DNA of 64,000 bases from Bacteroidales bacterium (lineage in GTDB: Bacteria > Bacteroidota > Bacteroidia > Bacteroidales > UBA3824): contig JAEERW010000013.1 of assembly GCA_016286055.1 (NCBI GenBank), positions 1 to 64,000 on the forward strand, in the 5' to 3' direction. Of the stretch, positions 19,894-28,559 are shown piece by piece. The position numbers were made by a program, and so were the translations under genes. Numbering within the stretch: the first letter of the stretch is position 1; each line of letters begins with the position of its first letter. The notes below the pieces were generated by a model. That model was given only the letters and a program-made list of their open reading frames with translations, was not told the origin of the DNA and made no database searches.

Positions 19894-21930
19894 ATGTATA
19901 TTAAACAAATTAACATATCAGGATTTCGAAACTTTAAAGAGGTAAGTATTCCATTCCACGAGGGTGTGAATGTTATAATTGGTCATAACAATACAGGCAA
20001 GAGCAACCTATTAAGGGCATTAGGTCTTGTGTTGGGTTATTATGGACATAGAGACGTTCACACGAATGACCTATATTATGAAACTGATGTAAATGTTCTA
20101 AAAACACACTCTCCAAAATTTGCTATATCAATCATTCTGCACAAAAGCGAAAATGAGTCAGACGTTTCTCAAGAAATTGCACTTTTTAGTGATGCTATGA
20201 TAGATGAAACACTTAGCAATGAGGCCAAAATATCATACACATACCAATTGTCAGATAATGAAGAGGATAATTATATAGCAGATGTTTCTACGTTATCTTC
20301 CGCAAAGGAAATATGGAAAATATTGGAACGAGATTATATAAGGAAATATCAAGGGGTACGAACAAGTGGCGCAAGAAATAATAAAATAAATCGTGACATC
20401 TTAGATAAAATTGATTATCAATTTCTTGATGCTATTAGAGATGTCAACCGCGATTTATACGCCGGTTATAATCCATTATTAAGAGAGGTACTTGATTTCT
20501 TCATCGACTATGATGTTAAAAAGGACGAGTCCAAGTCTGATGATGACAAAAATGCAGAGTTAAAGAAAAAACGTGATGATTTTTTGAAACAAACATCACC
20601 GTTAATGACAACTTTGCAGAATAGACTGCAATTAGGCAAAGATATTTTTTTGAAATACGCCAAAGAATCGGGAGTAACCTTCAATGGGGCAACCCCTGAT
20701 TTTGATGGAGAATTGACTGAATATGAATTATTTTCGGCACTTCGATTGATTATCAAATATAGTGTTGGCATAGAGATTCCCACCACTTACAATGGATTAG
20801 GGTATAACAACCTCATTTACATGTCTTTGCTTCTTGCGAAAATGCAAGCCGAAGCAAATACAGCCTTTATGAAACGCAATGCAAAAGTGATAACATTCTT
20901 GGCAATAGAAGAATGCGAAGCACATCTTCACCCTGCAATGCAGTACAAGTTTTTACAGTTTTTGCAAGACAATAAAACTAATTATCATATTCGACAAACA
21001 TTCATTACAACTCATTCTACTCAGATTGTTTCCGCCGTCAAGGTTGAAGATTTATTATGCCTTTCCACTACAAAGTTAGGTGAAATAAGCGTAGGCTATC
21101 CGCGTAATGTGTTTGACGAAACTAATGAGGATGATAAAAAATCAAAATTATTTGTTCAGAGATTTCTTGACGCTACCAAATCCGATATGTTTTTTGCAAG
21201 CAAATTAATTTTTGTAGAGGGTATTGCAGAAGAGTTGCTTCTGCCTGTTTTCGCCAAATACTTAGGATATAATTTAACAGATTCCCATGTTTTAGTTGTT
21301 AATATGGGTGGTCGTTACTTTAACCATTTCTTAAAAATGTTTGATACTACAAATGGATTTGCAATCAACAAACGTATTGCTTGCATCACAGATATAGATC
21401 CTGTAATGAAACTGCAAGACAGCAATGATTTTGTTAAATGCTATCCCTATGAATATGGTCAAGAATCAACAAGCGAATACAAACATCATGGAGATGAAGA
21501 AGATAACAAATATAAAGAACATCCCAACATCCGTTTCTTTCGACAAGATTCTACATACGGCAAAACTCTTGAATACGACCTTATGAGGGAAAATGCTGAC
21601 TGTGAATTATTATTGACAGAATCAGTAAGCAATAGGAATGAATTAAAGAGTTTAATTAAAGAACTTGATGTTACCAAGATGCTCGAAATACTTAGGGAAG
21701 GCGCAGAAAATACACGCATTAAGAATTCTATCAACAATTCAAATTGGTCGAAAGAAGAAAAGCGCAAAGCAATACTTGCATCTCGTTACCTCAATTCTGT
21801 AACCAAAGGAACGAATGCATTAGAATTAACTGTTGTGTTAGAAAATAATTTCCACGCGGAAGCAAAAGATAAAAAAGATTTCCACGTACCAACATACATA
21901 CAAGAAGCACTCAAATGGCTACTCTCATAA
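19894..21930 (+). CDS. gajA: GajA-like ATPase/TOPRIM endonuclease of a Gabija defence system
   Basis: 678-residue OLD-family nuclease. The N-terminal ABC-type ATPase has Walker A GHNNTGKSN (about 30-38), an interrupting helical dimerisation insert (about 130-290), and the Walker B region FLAIEECEAHLHPAMQ followed by TTHSTQIVS. The C-terminal TOPRIM domain has Glu442 in IFVEGIAEELLLP and the acidic pair Asp500/Asp502 in ITDIDP. In Gabija, GajA forms a tetramer that cuts phage DNA and is held off by high nucleotide levels. The diagnosis rests on the partner: a UvrD-like helicase starts 16 bases before its stop, the standard gajA-gajB order. ATG at 19894 is used; a GTG sits one codon upstream. 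The genes are more AT-rich than the CAZyme genes around them. Confidence 0.9.
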   Translation: MYIKQINISGFRNFKEVSIPFHEGVNVIIGHNNTGKSNLLRALGLVLGYYGHRDVHTNDLYYETDVNVLKTHSPKFAISIILHKSENESDVSQEIALFSDAMIDETLSNEAKISYTYQLSDNEEDNYIADVSTLSSAKEIWKILERDYIRKYQGVRTSGARNNKINRDILDKIDYQFLDAIRDVNRDLYAGYNPLLREVLDFFIDYDVKKDESKSDDDKNAELKKKRDDFLKQTSPLMTTLQNRLQLGKDIFLKYAKESGVTFNGATPDFDGELTEYELFSALRLIIKYSVGIEIPTTYNGLGYNNLIYMSLLLAKMQAEANTAFMKRNAKVITFLAIEECEAHLHPAMQYKFLQFLQDNKTNYHIRQTFITTHSTQIVSAVKVEDLLCLSTTKLGEISVGYPRNVFDETNEDDKKSKLFVQRFLDATKSDMFFASKLIFVEGIAEELLLPVFAKYLGYNLTDSHVLVVNMGGRYFNHFLKMFDTTNGFAINKRIACITDIDPVMKLQDSNDFVKCYPYEYGQESTSEYKHHGDEEDNKYKEHPNIRFFRQDSTYGKTLEYDLMRENADCELLLTESVSNRNELKSLIKELDVTKMLEILREGAENTRIKNSINNSNWSKEEKRKAILASRYLNSVTKGTNALELTVVLENNFHAEAKDKKDFHVPTYIQEALKWLLS

Positions 21931-23567
21931 CATCAGATAGTAAGATTCCTATTGAAGAATCGTTTAAAGTTAGTGCGGGACCCGGAGCAGGCAAAACGCA
22001 TTGGCTTGTCAACCATATCAAACAAGTACTTGCTAAATCTAAAAGATTAGGTGCAGTAAAAAAAATTGCTTGCATTACTTATACTAATGTGGGTACAGAT
22101 ACGATATCTAAAAGATTGCAATACAATAATGACTGTGTAGATGTCACAACCATCCATAGTTTTCTTTACACCAATGTTGTTAAACCTTATGTCTATCTTG
22201 TTGCTAATGAAATTGGATTGCAATATGAGAACATATCTATTATTGATGATTCTAATTATATTTCGATTGGAATAGCAAATAGGTTATTGTCAAAAGCGGG
22301 GAAACAATGGATTGAAACAGAAAGTTACTGTAAAGGACTACATAATTCATTTTGGCATTATAATAACAATCAATTCACAGAATACAAACCCAAACAACCA
22401 CATAAATCAAGAAACTATTTTATCCCGAACAATGCATATATCTTGTTTAAGCAATATATGTGGAATCAAGGTTTAATCAACTATGATGACATCCTTTACA
22501 TATCTTGGCTTATTTTGAACAAGTACCTAAATCTTTATACTTTACTTCGTGCCAAATATCCATACATCTATGTTGATGAATTTCAGGATACAATTCCTTT
22601 CGTGAATGACTTTTTGTTGTATATGGGCGAACATGGAACAACAATTGGCGTTGTAGGTGATAAGGCACAATCAATATACGGTTTCATTGGAGCAACAGCC
22701 AAGCAATTTGACGATTTCAAAGTACCTAAGATGCAAGAATATGAGATTCGTGGCAATCGACGTAGTACGATTCAAATAATCGATTTCCTTAATTTAATTA
22801 GAACATCATTTACACAAATATATGTCAATGGTGAACGTGGAGAAAAACCGGTTTTAATTGTTGGCGACAAATTGGATTGCTATCAAAAAGCGATAGAACT
22901 TTGTCATACAGATAATATAAAAACGCTTGCTTTTCAAAATATATTAGCAAATTCAATGAGAAATCATTTAGAATCAAGCACTTTTTCTAATATTTTAGAA
23001 GATGATTTTGATTCAAACACAGAACGTCAATGTATAATAAAGTCTTTGATAAAAGCAGTGGAATATGCGAAATTAAATGATTTGAGAAGCGCATGGCATC
23101 AATTAGATACAATAAATACAGATAGGACTTCAAGTATTATTTGGCTTCGTCGTCTTTTACAACGATATGATGAGTATCGAAATAAGACACTAATGGATTT
23201 CTATAATTTTGTTTCAAATGTAATAGGGATTCATTTACCTTCTTTTAGAGAGGGACAATATAAATCCTTTTATCTAGCCCATAATTATTTGGATGCGGCT
23301 ATGGGTGTCAAATATGTTGATGCCAATATTAAACATAAAACTATTCATAAATCAAAGGGCGAAGAATTTGATAACGTTTTTATTATACTTCCCGAAGAAA
23401 AAGACCTTGAATTTATAATCCATCCTGACCTTGACAACAATGAAACGCATCGTGTTTATTATGTAGGATGTAGCAGAGCAAGGAAAAGATTATTAATAAA
23501 CGTGCCAACATTAAGTGAAAACAATAATCAACTTTTATCCTCATTGCCCATAGATATACTTAATTGA
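21915..23567 (+). CDS. gajB: GajB-like UvrD/Rep-family helicase of the Gabija system
   Basis: 550-residue superfamily 1 helicase, short for the family as is usual for GajB. Motif I is SAGPGAGKTHWLV (about 20-32), motif Ia ITYTNVGTD, motif II VDEFQDT (Asp221), motif III VGDKAQSIYGFIGA, motif IV-like YEIRGNRRST, motif V HKSKGEEFDNVFI and motif VI YYVGCSRARKRLLI. It overlaps gajA by 16 bp, so translation is coupled. In the studied systems GajB joins the GajA tetramer and senses or processes phage DNA ends. No inactivating change is seen, so the pair looks functional. Confidence 0.9.
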   Translation: MATLITSDSKIPIEESFKVSAGPGAGKTHWLVNHIKQVLAKSKRLGAVKKIACITYTNVGTDTISKRLQYNNDCVDVTTIHSFLYTNVVKPYVYLVANEIGLQYENISIIDDSNYISIGIANRLLSKAGKQWIETESYCKGLHNSFWHYNNNQFTEYKPKQPHKSRNYFIPNNAYILFKQYMWNQGLINYDDILYISWLILNKYLNLYTLLRAKYPYIYVDEFQDTIPFVNDFLLYMGEHGTTIGVVGDKAQSIYGFIGATAKQFDDFKVPKMQEYEIRGNRRSTIQIIDFLNLIRTSFTQIYVNGERGEKPVLIVGDKLDCYQKAIELCHTDNIKTLAFQNILANSMRNHLESSTFSNILEDDFDSNTERQCIIKSLIKAVEYAKLNDLRSAWHQLDTINTDRTSSIIWLRRLLQRYDEYRNKTLMDFYNFVSNVIGIHLPSFREGQYKSFYLAHNYLDAAMGVKYVDANIKHKTIHKSKGEEFDNVFIILPEEKDLEFIIHPDLDNNETHRVYYVGCSRARKRLLINVPTLSENNNQLLSSLPIDILN

Positions 23568-23717
23568 CGCGTTTGGTTCTAAAAAACATCGCCATCGTGG
23601 TTGCCTGAAATGCCGTCAATAACAGAAAAAGAGGATTACTCAAATTCCAAAAATGTAACGTATTCTTTCATTTTGCAAATCTTCTACCAATAGATGCGTC
23701 CATTCATATTATTTCCC

Positions 23718-25046
23718 CTACACCAACCCTGCAAAATACATCGGAACGCATTGAACCATACCGTCTTTTTGATAATCTTTTGTATATAGCATAACCCTTT
23801 CGCCTATACGAGCGGAGTATTTGTCGCAAAAAATATCAAGTGATTTGTGCGACTTGTAGCCCGACGACTTAACTTCTATCGGAATAAGTTTGTTGCCGCG
23901 AGAGAGCAGAAAATCTATTTCGTAAACGTGCTTTTCGTCTTTTGGAAACGAATAATAAAACAACTTGTTGCCCGATGCGATAAACATTTGAGCGACAAGA
24001 TTCTCGTAAATATATCCGAGGTTGGCTTCAAGTTTGTCGCTCAGAAGTTTCTCATAGATAATGTTTTCTGTGTAGTCCTTGTCCCAAAAGCAAAGTGTTA
24101 CAAATAATCCTGTATCAGCCATAAATATCTTAAAGGCATCAAGCGATTTGTGCAAACTCAGTCCAATATTAGGGTCGGTGCAGTGGTACGAAATATTGAT
24201 GGTACGACTCTCGCACATTTCCGAAATCACGGTGTCTGTGTTTTCTGTGCGACGGCTGCCTATCGCAGACGAAACAATATAGCGCGAAGTATTGCCCGAA
24301 AGTTGAGCCGGAATATTTTTGAAAATCAACGATGCCCTGCCCGACGGGTCAATCTTATGAAAATCAATGTCGTAAAGTTTTAATATTTCACGTTTTACAC
24401 TGTCCACTTTTTGTAGATTATTGTATTCCAAATACGCACTTACCGCCTGAGGCATACCGCCCACAAGCATATAAAGCCGCAAATCTCGCATCCAACGGCG
24501 GTGAAGGGCATCTCCTATGGGGCGTTTCATCTCAAAAACTTGCCTTAACTGCGTGGGTGTTACCTCATTGCCCAATGCCCAATAAAACTCGTCAAAATCC
24601 ATTGGATTGAGTGTAAGGCTCATTTCTTCGCTCGGAATCACAATGTTTTGGATGTTTTTGCGGATAGAAATCAAAGATCCTGTTTCAATATAGTCGTAGC
24701 GGCCGTCTTTCACTAAATGTTTGATTGCTTGTCGCGCCCTCGGTTCGTTCTGAACTTCATCAAAGATTATAACAGATTGACGTTCTTCCAATTGAATTTT
24801 ATAAATACCTTGCAATTTAACGAAAAAGAAATTCAAATCGTTAATGTCGTCAAACAATTCACTTATTTGTGGTGACGTTTTTGAAAAGTCAATCAATATG
24901 TACGACTTATACTCGTTTTTGGCGAAACTTTCCGCCAAGGTGGACTTACCAACACGCCTTGCACCTTCGATGAGTAAAGCATACTTACCTTGCCATTGCT
25001 GTTTCCATTGCAGCATTTTTGAGTATAATTTGCGTTTGAATATCAT
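23718..25046 (-). CDS. AAA_14/DUF4143 ATPase (copy 1)
   Basis: 442-residue ATPase: Walker A GARRVGKST (about 27-35), Walker B SVIIFDEVQNEPRARQ, sensor-like IETGSLISI, then a C-terminal DUF4143 domain. The DUF4143 part carries YEIDFLLSRGNKLIPIEVKSSGYKSHKSL, a PD-(D/E)xK-like arrangement (Asp ... Glu-x-Lys). The family is abundant and often multi-copy in gut Bacteroidales; a role in defence or DNA transactions is suspected but not established. The gene at 28560 is a close paralogue in opposite orientation. The upstream promoter is embedded in 33-bp-pitch repeats. The start is fixed by the shared MIFKRKLY opening of both copies. Confidence 0.9.
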   Translation of the reverse strand: MIFKRKLYSKMLQWKQQWQGKYALLIEGARRVGKSTLAESFAKNEYKSYILIDFSKTSPQISELFDDINDLNFFFVKLQGIYKIQLEERQSVIIFDEVQNEPRARQAIKHLVKDGRYDYIETGSLISIRKNIQNIVIPSEEMSLTLNPMDFDEFYWALGNEVTPTQLRQVFEMKRPIGDALHRRWMRDLRLYMLVGGMPQAVSAYLEYNNLQKVDSVKREILKLYDIDFHKIDPSGRASLIFKNIPAQLSGNTSRYIVSSAIGSRRTENTDTVISEMCESRTINISYHCTDPNIGLSLHKSLDAFKIFMADTGLFVTLCFWDKDYTENIIYEKLLSDKLEANLGYIYENLVAQMFIASGNKLFYYSFPKDEKHVYEIDFLLSRGNKLIPIEVKSSGYKSHKSLDIFCDKYSARIGERVMLYTKDYQKDGMVQCVPMYFAGLV

Positions 25047-25073
25047 AATGCATTAACTATTTAAATTTCAGTG

Positions 25074-25104
25074 CAAATATAAACATTAATACAGTTTTTT
25101 CAAA
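25074..25104 (-). promoter_or_regulatory. Promoter of DUF4143 ATPase copy 1
   Basis: On the minus strand TTTG at 25104-25101, a 19-bp spacer and TATATTTG at 25081-25074. The -33 box lies within the gene-proximal, degenerate repeat of the 33-bp array. Confidence 0.65.
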
Positions 25105-25206
25105 ATGTTTAGCTCAAAAAAATGCAGTTTCCCCGAAATTAATTTTAAGATATTTTGCAGTTCCCCCGAAATTTATTTTGTCCAAAAGTGCAGTTTTCCC
25201 GATATG
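25090..25206 (-). repeat. 33-bp-pitch direct repeats upstream of DUF4143 copy 1
   Basis: The TGCA cores on the plus strand begin at 25123, 25156 and 25189, exactly 33 bp apart. In gene orientation each reads T(T)TCGGGgraACTGCA. A fourth, degenerate copy (core TACA) is at 25090, again 33 bp away, and overlaps the -33 promoter box. The spacing from this last copy to the start codon (47 bp) equals that in the paralogue at 28560. Confidence 0.85.
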
Positions 25207-25223
25207 TTATTTATTCTTTACCA

Positions 25224-25275
25224 CAAAAGTCATACGACTTTTGTAACAATCCTTGCAAAAGTCATACGACTTTTC
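25224..25275. promoter_or_regulatory. Two palindromic operator-like sites before the GNAT gene
   Basis: CAAAAGTC-ATAC-GACTTTTG occurs at 25224-25243 and, with one change at the last base, at 25256-25275, a pitch of 32 bp. The second copy exactly fills the spacer between a -33-like CTTG (25252-25255) and the -7 box TATTTTTG (25276-25283). This is where a repressor would block RNA polymerase. Confidence 0.75.
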
Positions 25276-25283
25276 TATTTTTG
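25252..25283 (+). promoter_or_regulatory. Promoter of the GNAT gene
   Basis: CTTG at 25252-25255, a 20-bp spacer and TATTTTTG at 25276-25283; the ATG at 25301 follows after 17 bp. The spacer is one copy of the palindrome described above. Confidence 0.6.
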
Positions 25284-25300
25284 CAAAAAAATTTAAAACA

Positions 25301-25870
25301 ATGAAAATACGTTTTGCCACGCCTGCTGATGCGGCGCAATTGCTGAATATTTACGCCTATTATGTTGAAAATACGGCGATTACATTTGAATGGGATGTGC
25401 CTTCTGTTGAGGAGTTTGCCCAACGTATCGAGAAAACCAAAACTTTTTACCCCTACATTGTGGCTGAGGAAGACGGCGTAATCAAGGGTTACGCCTACGC
25501 ATCGCGTTTTAGGGTGCGCAAGGCTTACGATTGGAGCGTGGAATCTTCTATTTATGTCCATAAGGATTGCCGCCATCAAAATGTGGGTTCGGTGCTTTTG
25601 GCAGAGTTGGAACGTTTGCTCAGCCTTCAAGGTATTTTGAATGTAAATGCAAGTATCACATCATCTTGCACACCAAACGACGAACATATTACCGATGCAA
25701 GCCGAAGGTTTCACGAAAAGCACGGTTATAGGTTTGTGGGCGAATTTCAAAAAAGCGGCTTTAAGTTCAACCGTTGGTACAATATGATGTGGATGGAAAA
25801 AATTATCGGCCAACATACTGAATGTCAGCCGACAATTAAAAATATCAATGATATAGACTGCGGTTTGTAG
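25301..25870 (+). CDS. GNAT N-acetyltransferase (phosphinothricin acetyltransferase-like)
   Basis: 189 residues of the GNAT fold. The opening IRFATPADAAQLLNIYAYYVENTAITFEW is the hallmark of the PAT/YwnH subgroup, which acetylates small amines such as methionine sulfone or phosphinothricin-like compounds. Motif A, the acetyl-CoA pyrophosphate loop, is normally R/Q-x-x-G-x-G/A; here it reads CRHQNVGSVLLAELE, preserving Q-N-V-G-S. The end ...FHEKHGYRFVGEFQKSGFKFNRWYNMMWMEK is also typical. A short Cys/Asn-rich tail beyond residue 170 is extra. I chose ATG at 25301 because the fold starts there. True substrate unknown; a self-protection or general detoxification role is plausible. Confidence 0.85.
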   Translation: MKIRFATPADAAQLLNIYAYYVENTAITFEWDVPSVEEFAQRIEKTKTFYPYIVAEEDGVIKGYAYASRFRVRKAYDWSVESSIYVHKDCRHQNVGSVLLAELERLLSLQGILNVNASITSSCTPNDEHITDASRRFHEKHGYRFVGEFQKSGFKFNRWYNMMWMEKIIGQHTECQPTIKNINDIDCGL

Positions 25871-25875
25871 GCGGT

Positions 25876-28329
25876 TTAAAATTTTACCTTCAAAGTCTTG
25901 CCTTTGTATTTAACGGTTTTGAAACCTGCACCTTTTATATCTGTGGTTTTGGTTCTTTCAAAACCACCTACTTGAATATGGCTTTCTTTATGAGTTTCCA
26001 ATCCCATAATTGCTATTTCAAATGTCTGATTTACAGCCTTTTTACTTCCAAGAGATTCTATGGTGAGAGTTTTGGCGGCATTGTTCCACGAAAACTTGAT
26101 TTTTGAATATTGATATATACTGTTTTGATAATTAGTGCTTGTGCCATCGTCGTCGTATAGCGTAAATTCTGCATTATTGCCATATAAAACATTGATAGCC
26201 AAGTAATCTCCGTTAATTTTTTCAACATAGATGCTGCCCGCTTTGGCAAAAACAGGAATTTGGGTTTGGTCTATTTCGGTGGTAACGGTTTGTCCGCCGT
26301 TGTAATGTGCAAATTGGTGATTTATATCATACCATCCGCCCTCATTTTCAGGAAGATACGTTTGCCATTGAGTAACATCGGGTTCGGTTACGGGACTGAT
26401 TAATAGTGACTTGCCAAACATATATTCGTATTTTTGTTCCAATGCTTTTGGGTCGTTGGCAAAGTCGAAAACCAAGGGACGCATAATTGTGGAGCCGTTG
26501 AAAGCAATTTCGGCGGCGTGGCTATATATATAAGGAGTAAGTTTTTTGCGCATTTCGATGCAATCTTTAATAATGCTTTGAGCCTCAGCACCATAACGCC
26601 ACGGCTCGGTGTCGCTCATATATCCGTGAACGCGCATAAGCGGCAGATATACCGATAGTTGTATCCATCGCAACATTCTGTTAATGTAATCTTGATTTTG
26701 ATATTGGTCGCGAGGACGGAAAAATCCGCCTGCATCGTAGGTCCACCACGGCACACCCGCAGCCTGCAAACCCAATCCACCTGTAATTTGACGGCGGAGA
26801 GTTTCCCAATCGTTGCCTACGTCGCCGCTCCAAAGTGCTGAGCCATAACGCTGTATGCCGAGAAATCCGCTGCGGGTGAGTATCATCGGGCGTTTGTTGG
26901 GTTGGTCGCGGATAAGTCCTTCATACACAGTTTTGTTTACCAACACAGGGTAGACGTTGCGCACGCGGTTGCCGTCGAGAGTGCCATTGTTTACAAAGCG
27001 GTTTTCGAGGTCGTCGTTTTCGGGTTCGGTAGCGTCTTGCCACCAAGCGTCGATGCCTGTGGGAAGGAGTTTTTGGCTAAAATTTTTCCAATATGCGGCG
27101 GCGGCTTCGGGGTTGAAAAAGTCGATCCAATCGGTGTTAGGTATGTAATATCCAGCGCGTTCCATCTCTTTGCCCACTTCGGAATTTTTGTCGATTTTAG
27201 ACCATACCGAAAGCATCATCTTTATGTTTTTGGAGTGCAGATAATCGGTGAGAGCCTTGGGGTCGGGATAGTTTTCGGCATCAAAAACCATTGAGTTCCA
27301 ACCGTTTTTGCCCCAATACTGCCAATCTTGAACAATCACGTCCAAAGGAATATTTTCGGAAATAAACTTGTCGGCGGTTTCTTGAATCTCTTTTTGCGAG
27401 TGGAAACGTTCGCGGCAATGGATGTAGCCCAGCGCCCATTTTGGCATCAGAGGTGCTTCGCCGGTGAGTTTGCGGTAGGTGGCAATTATCTCGTCGGGAG
27501 TGCCTTTGATTATGGTGTAATCCACTGCGTCAGAGGGATATGCGGTAAGGGTTTGGATATTGTCGTTGATTCCGAAAAATAGCACAGGACGGTCGTTGTC
27601 GGATAGTTCGGATATTACCTTGTGCGTGCCTTTGGTAAGATGCACAATGGTGGACGCTGTGGGCGGCAACCAAACGTTCTGCATTTCGATAACCGTTTTG
27701 CCATCGATTTGAAGGTTGTGGCGACGAGCCATTTTTTGTCCAACATCTAAGAGAATAGCATATTCACCGTCTTGATTTACAGTGATTTCTGCCTCGTAGA
27801 GATTGCGGTGGCGGACTTCCTGACGGCCTCCCTCGGTGGTGGTAACGTTTACGGTTTCGGTGGCTCCAATGCCCTCTTGTTTAGATAGTTGCACCTTGTT
27901 TTCGGGAAGGTTAAAGAATGTTTCGGCATAATTGTTCCAAATAATTCCGTAGCCTTTGCTCGAAATCAGCACCGGAATCGATATCTGCGTGTTTACCTGC
28001 GTAAGGCGGCGCGGCAGACCTTTGATATTGTTGAATCCGTCTTGAAACTGCCCAAGACCAAAAAAGAACTCGCTATCGCTGCTCGAAAATTTCAGAAAAG
28101 CGGTGTCGTTGCGGAGAGTCTGCTCCACAAGAGCAATGTCGGTGGGTTTTGCCTTAGATTCGCCGTTGAATTTGTCGGCGGTGTAAATCCAATCTGGCAA
28201 CGAAGAATTTTGTTGATTGCTGTATCTCACCCGCAGTGCATTGTCGGCAAGGGGTGTGTAATACACCTGCTGCGCCGATACGTAAGATACGCAAATAGTT
28301 GATAATAAAGATACTAAGATTTTTTTCAT
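25876..28329 (-). CDS. Secreted glycoside hydrolase family 31 (alpha-xylosidase type)
   Basis: 817 residues: signal peptide (1-19), N-terminal beta-sandwich, an inserted PA14-like beta domain (about 150-260, ETVNVTTTEGG... to ...NVWLPPTASTIVHLTKGTHKV), the GH31 TIM barrel (about 290-640), and C-terminal beta domains. The catalytic nucleophile is about Asp432 in DAWWQDATEPEN; the acid/base Asp is expected in the WSGDVGNDW segment. VQDWQYWG and the PA14 insert are features of the alpha-xylosidases that act on xyloglucan oligosaccharides, so that activity is more likely than alpha-glucosidase. ATG at 28329 begins the signal peptide. It stands between the two DUF4143 genes. Confidence 0.92.
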   Translation of the reverse strand: MKKILVSLLSTICVSYVSAQQVYYTPLADNALRVRYSNQQNSSLPDWIYTADKFNGESKAKPTDIALVEQTLRNDTAFLKFSSSDSEFFFGLGQFQDGFNNIKGLPRRLTQVNTQISIPVLISSKGYGIIWNNYAETFFNLPENKVQLSKQEGIGATETVNVTTTEGGRQEVRHRNLYEAEITVNQDGEYAILLDVGQKMARRHNLQIDGKTVIEMQNVWLPPTASTIVHLTKGTHKVISELSDNDRPVLFFGINDNIQTLTAYPSDAVDYTIIKGTPDEIIATYRKLTGEAPLMPKWALGYIHCRERFHSQKEIQETADKFISENIPLDVIVQDWQYWGKNGWNSMVFDAENYPDPKALTDYLHSKNIKMMLSVWSKIDKNSEVGKEMERAGYYIPNTDWIDFFNPEAAAAYWKNFSQKLLPTGIDAWWQDATEPENDDLENRFVNNGTLDGNRVRNVYPVLVNKTVYEGLIRDQPNKRPMILTRSGFLGIQRYGSALWSGDVGNDWETLRRQITGGLGLQAAGVPWWTYDAGGFFRPRDQYQNQDYINRMLRWIQLSVYLPLMRVHGYMSDTEPWRYGAEAQSIIKDCIEMRKKLTPYIYSHAAEIAFNGSTIMRPLVFDFANDPKALEQKYEYMFGKSLLISPVTEPDVTQWQTYLPENEGGWYDINHQFAHYNGGQTVTTEIDQTQIPVFAKAGSIYVEKINGDYLAINVLYGNNAEFTLYDDDGTSTNYQNSIYQYSKIKFSWNNAAKTLTIESLGSKKAVNQTFEIAIMGLETHKESHIQVGGFERTKTTDIKGAGFKTVKYKGKTLKVKF

Positions 28330-28434
28330 AAGTGATGAGTTTTTTATTTTGGGCAAAGATAGTGATTTTTATCAATAATTGTATTGCCGACAAAATTAAC
28401 TGATAACCATTTTAATGAGCCAAGATACTAAACA

Positions 28435-28517
28435 TTTACGGATTTCTGCATTTTTAGACGAAAAAGATTTACGGATTTCTGCATTTTTTGCCAAAATAAA
28501 TTTGCGGATTTCTGCAA
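28435..28517 (+). repeat. 33-bp-pitch direct repeats upstream of DUF4143 copy 2
   Basis: Three copies of TTTrCGGATTTCTGCA, with the TGCA core starting at 28447, 28480 and 28513, exactly 33 bp apart. They share the TT-x-CGG-xxxx-CTGCA core with the array before the paralogue at 25046. The last copy contains the -33 TTTG of the promoter. Confidence 0.88.
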
Positions 28518-28532
28518 AGTGTTATATCTTTG
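28501..28532 (+). promoter_or_regulatory. Promoter of DUF4143 ATPase copy 2
   Basis: TTTG at 28501-28504, a 20-bp spacer and TATCTTTG at 28525-28532; ATG at 28560. The -33 box is the 5' end of the third 33-bp repeat. Confidence 0.7.
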
Positions 28533-28559
28533 TTGCCGAAAACCAATAATTTATACTGT

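Noticed and set aside
25090..25206. Mini-CRISPR interpretation of the 33-bp-pitch repeats
   Set aside because: Conserved cores are under 20 bp, copies are degenerate, and they overlap a promoter; no leader or cas genes.
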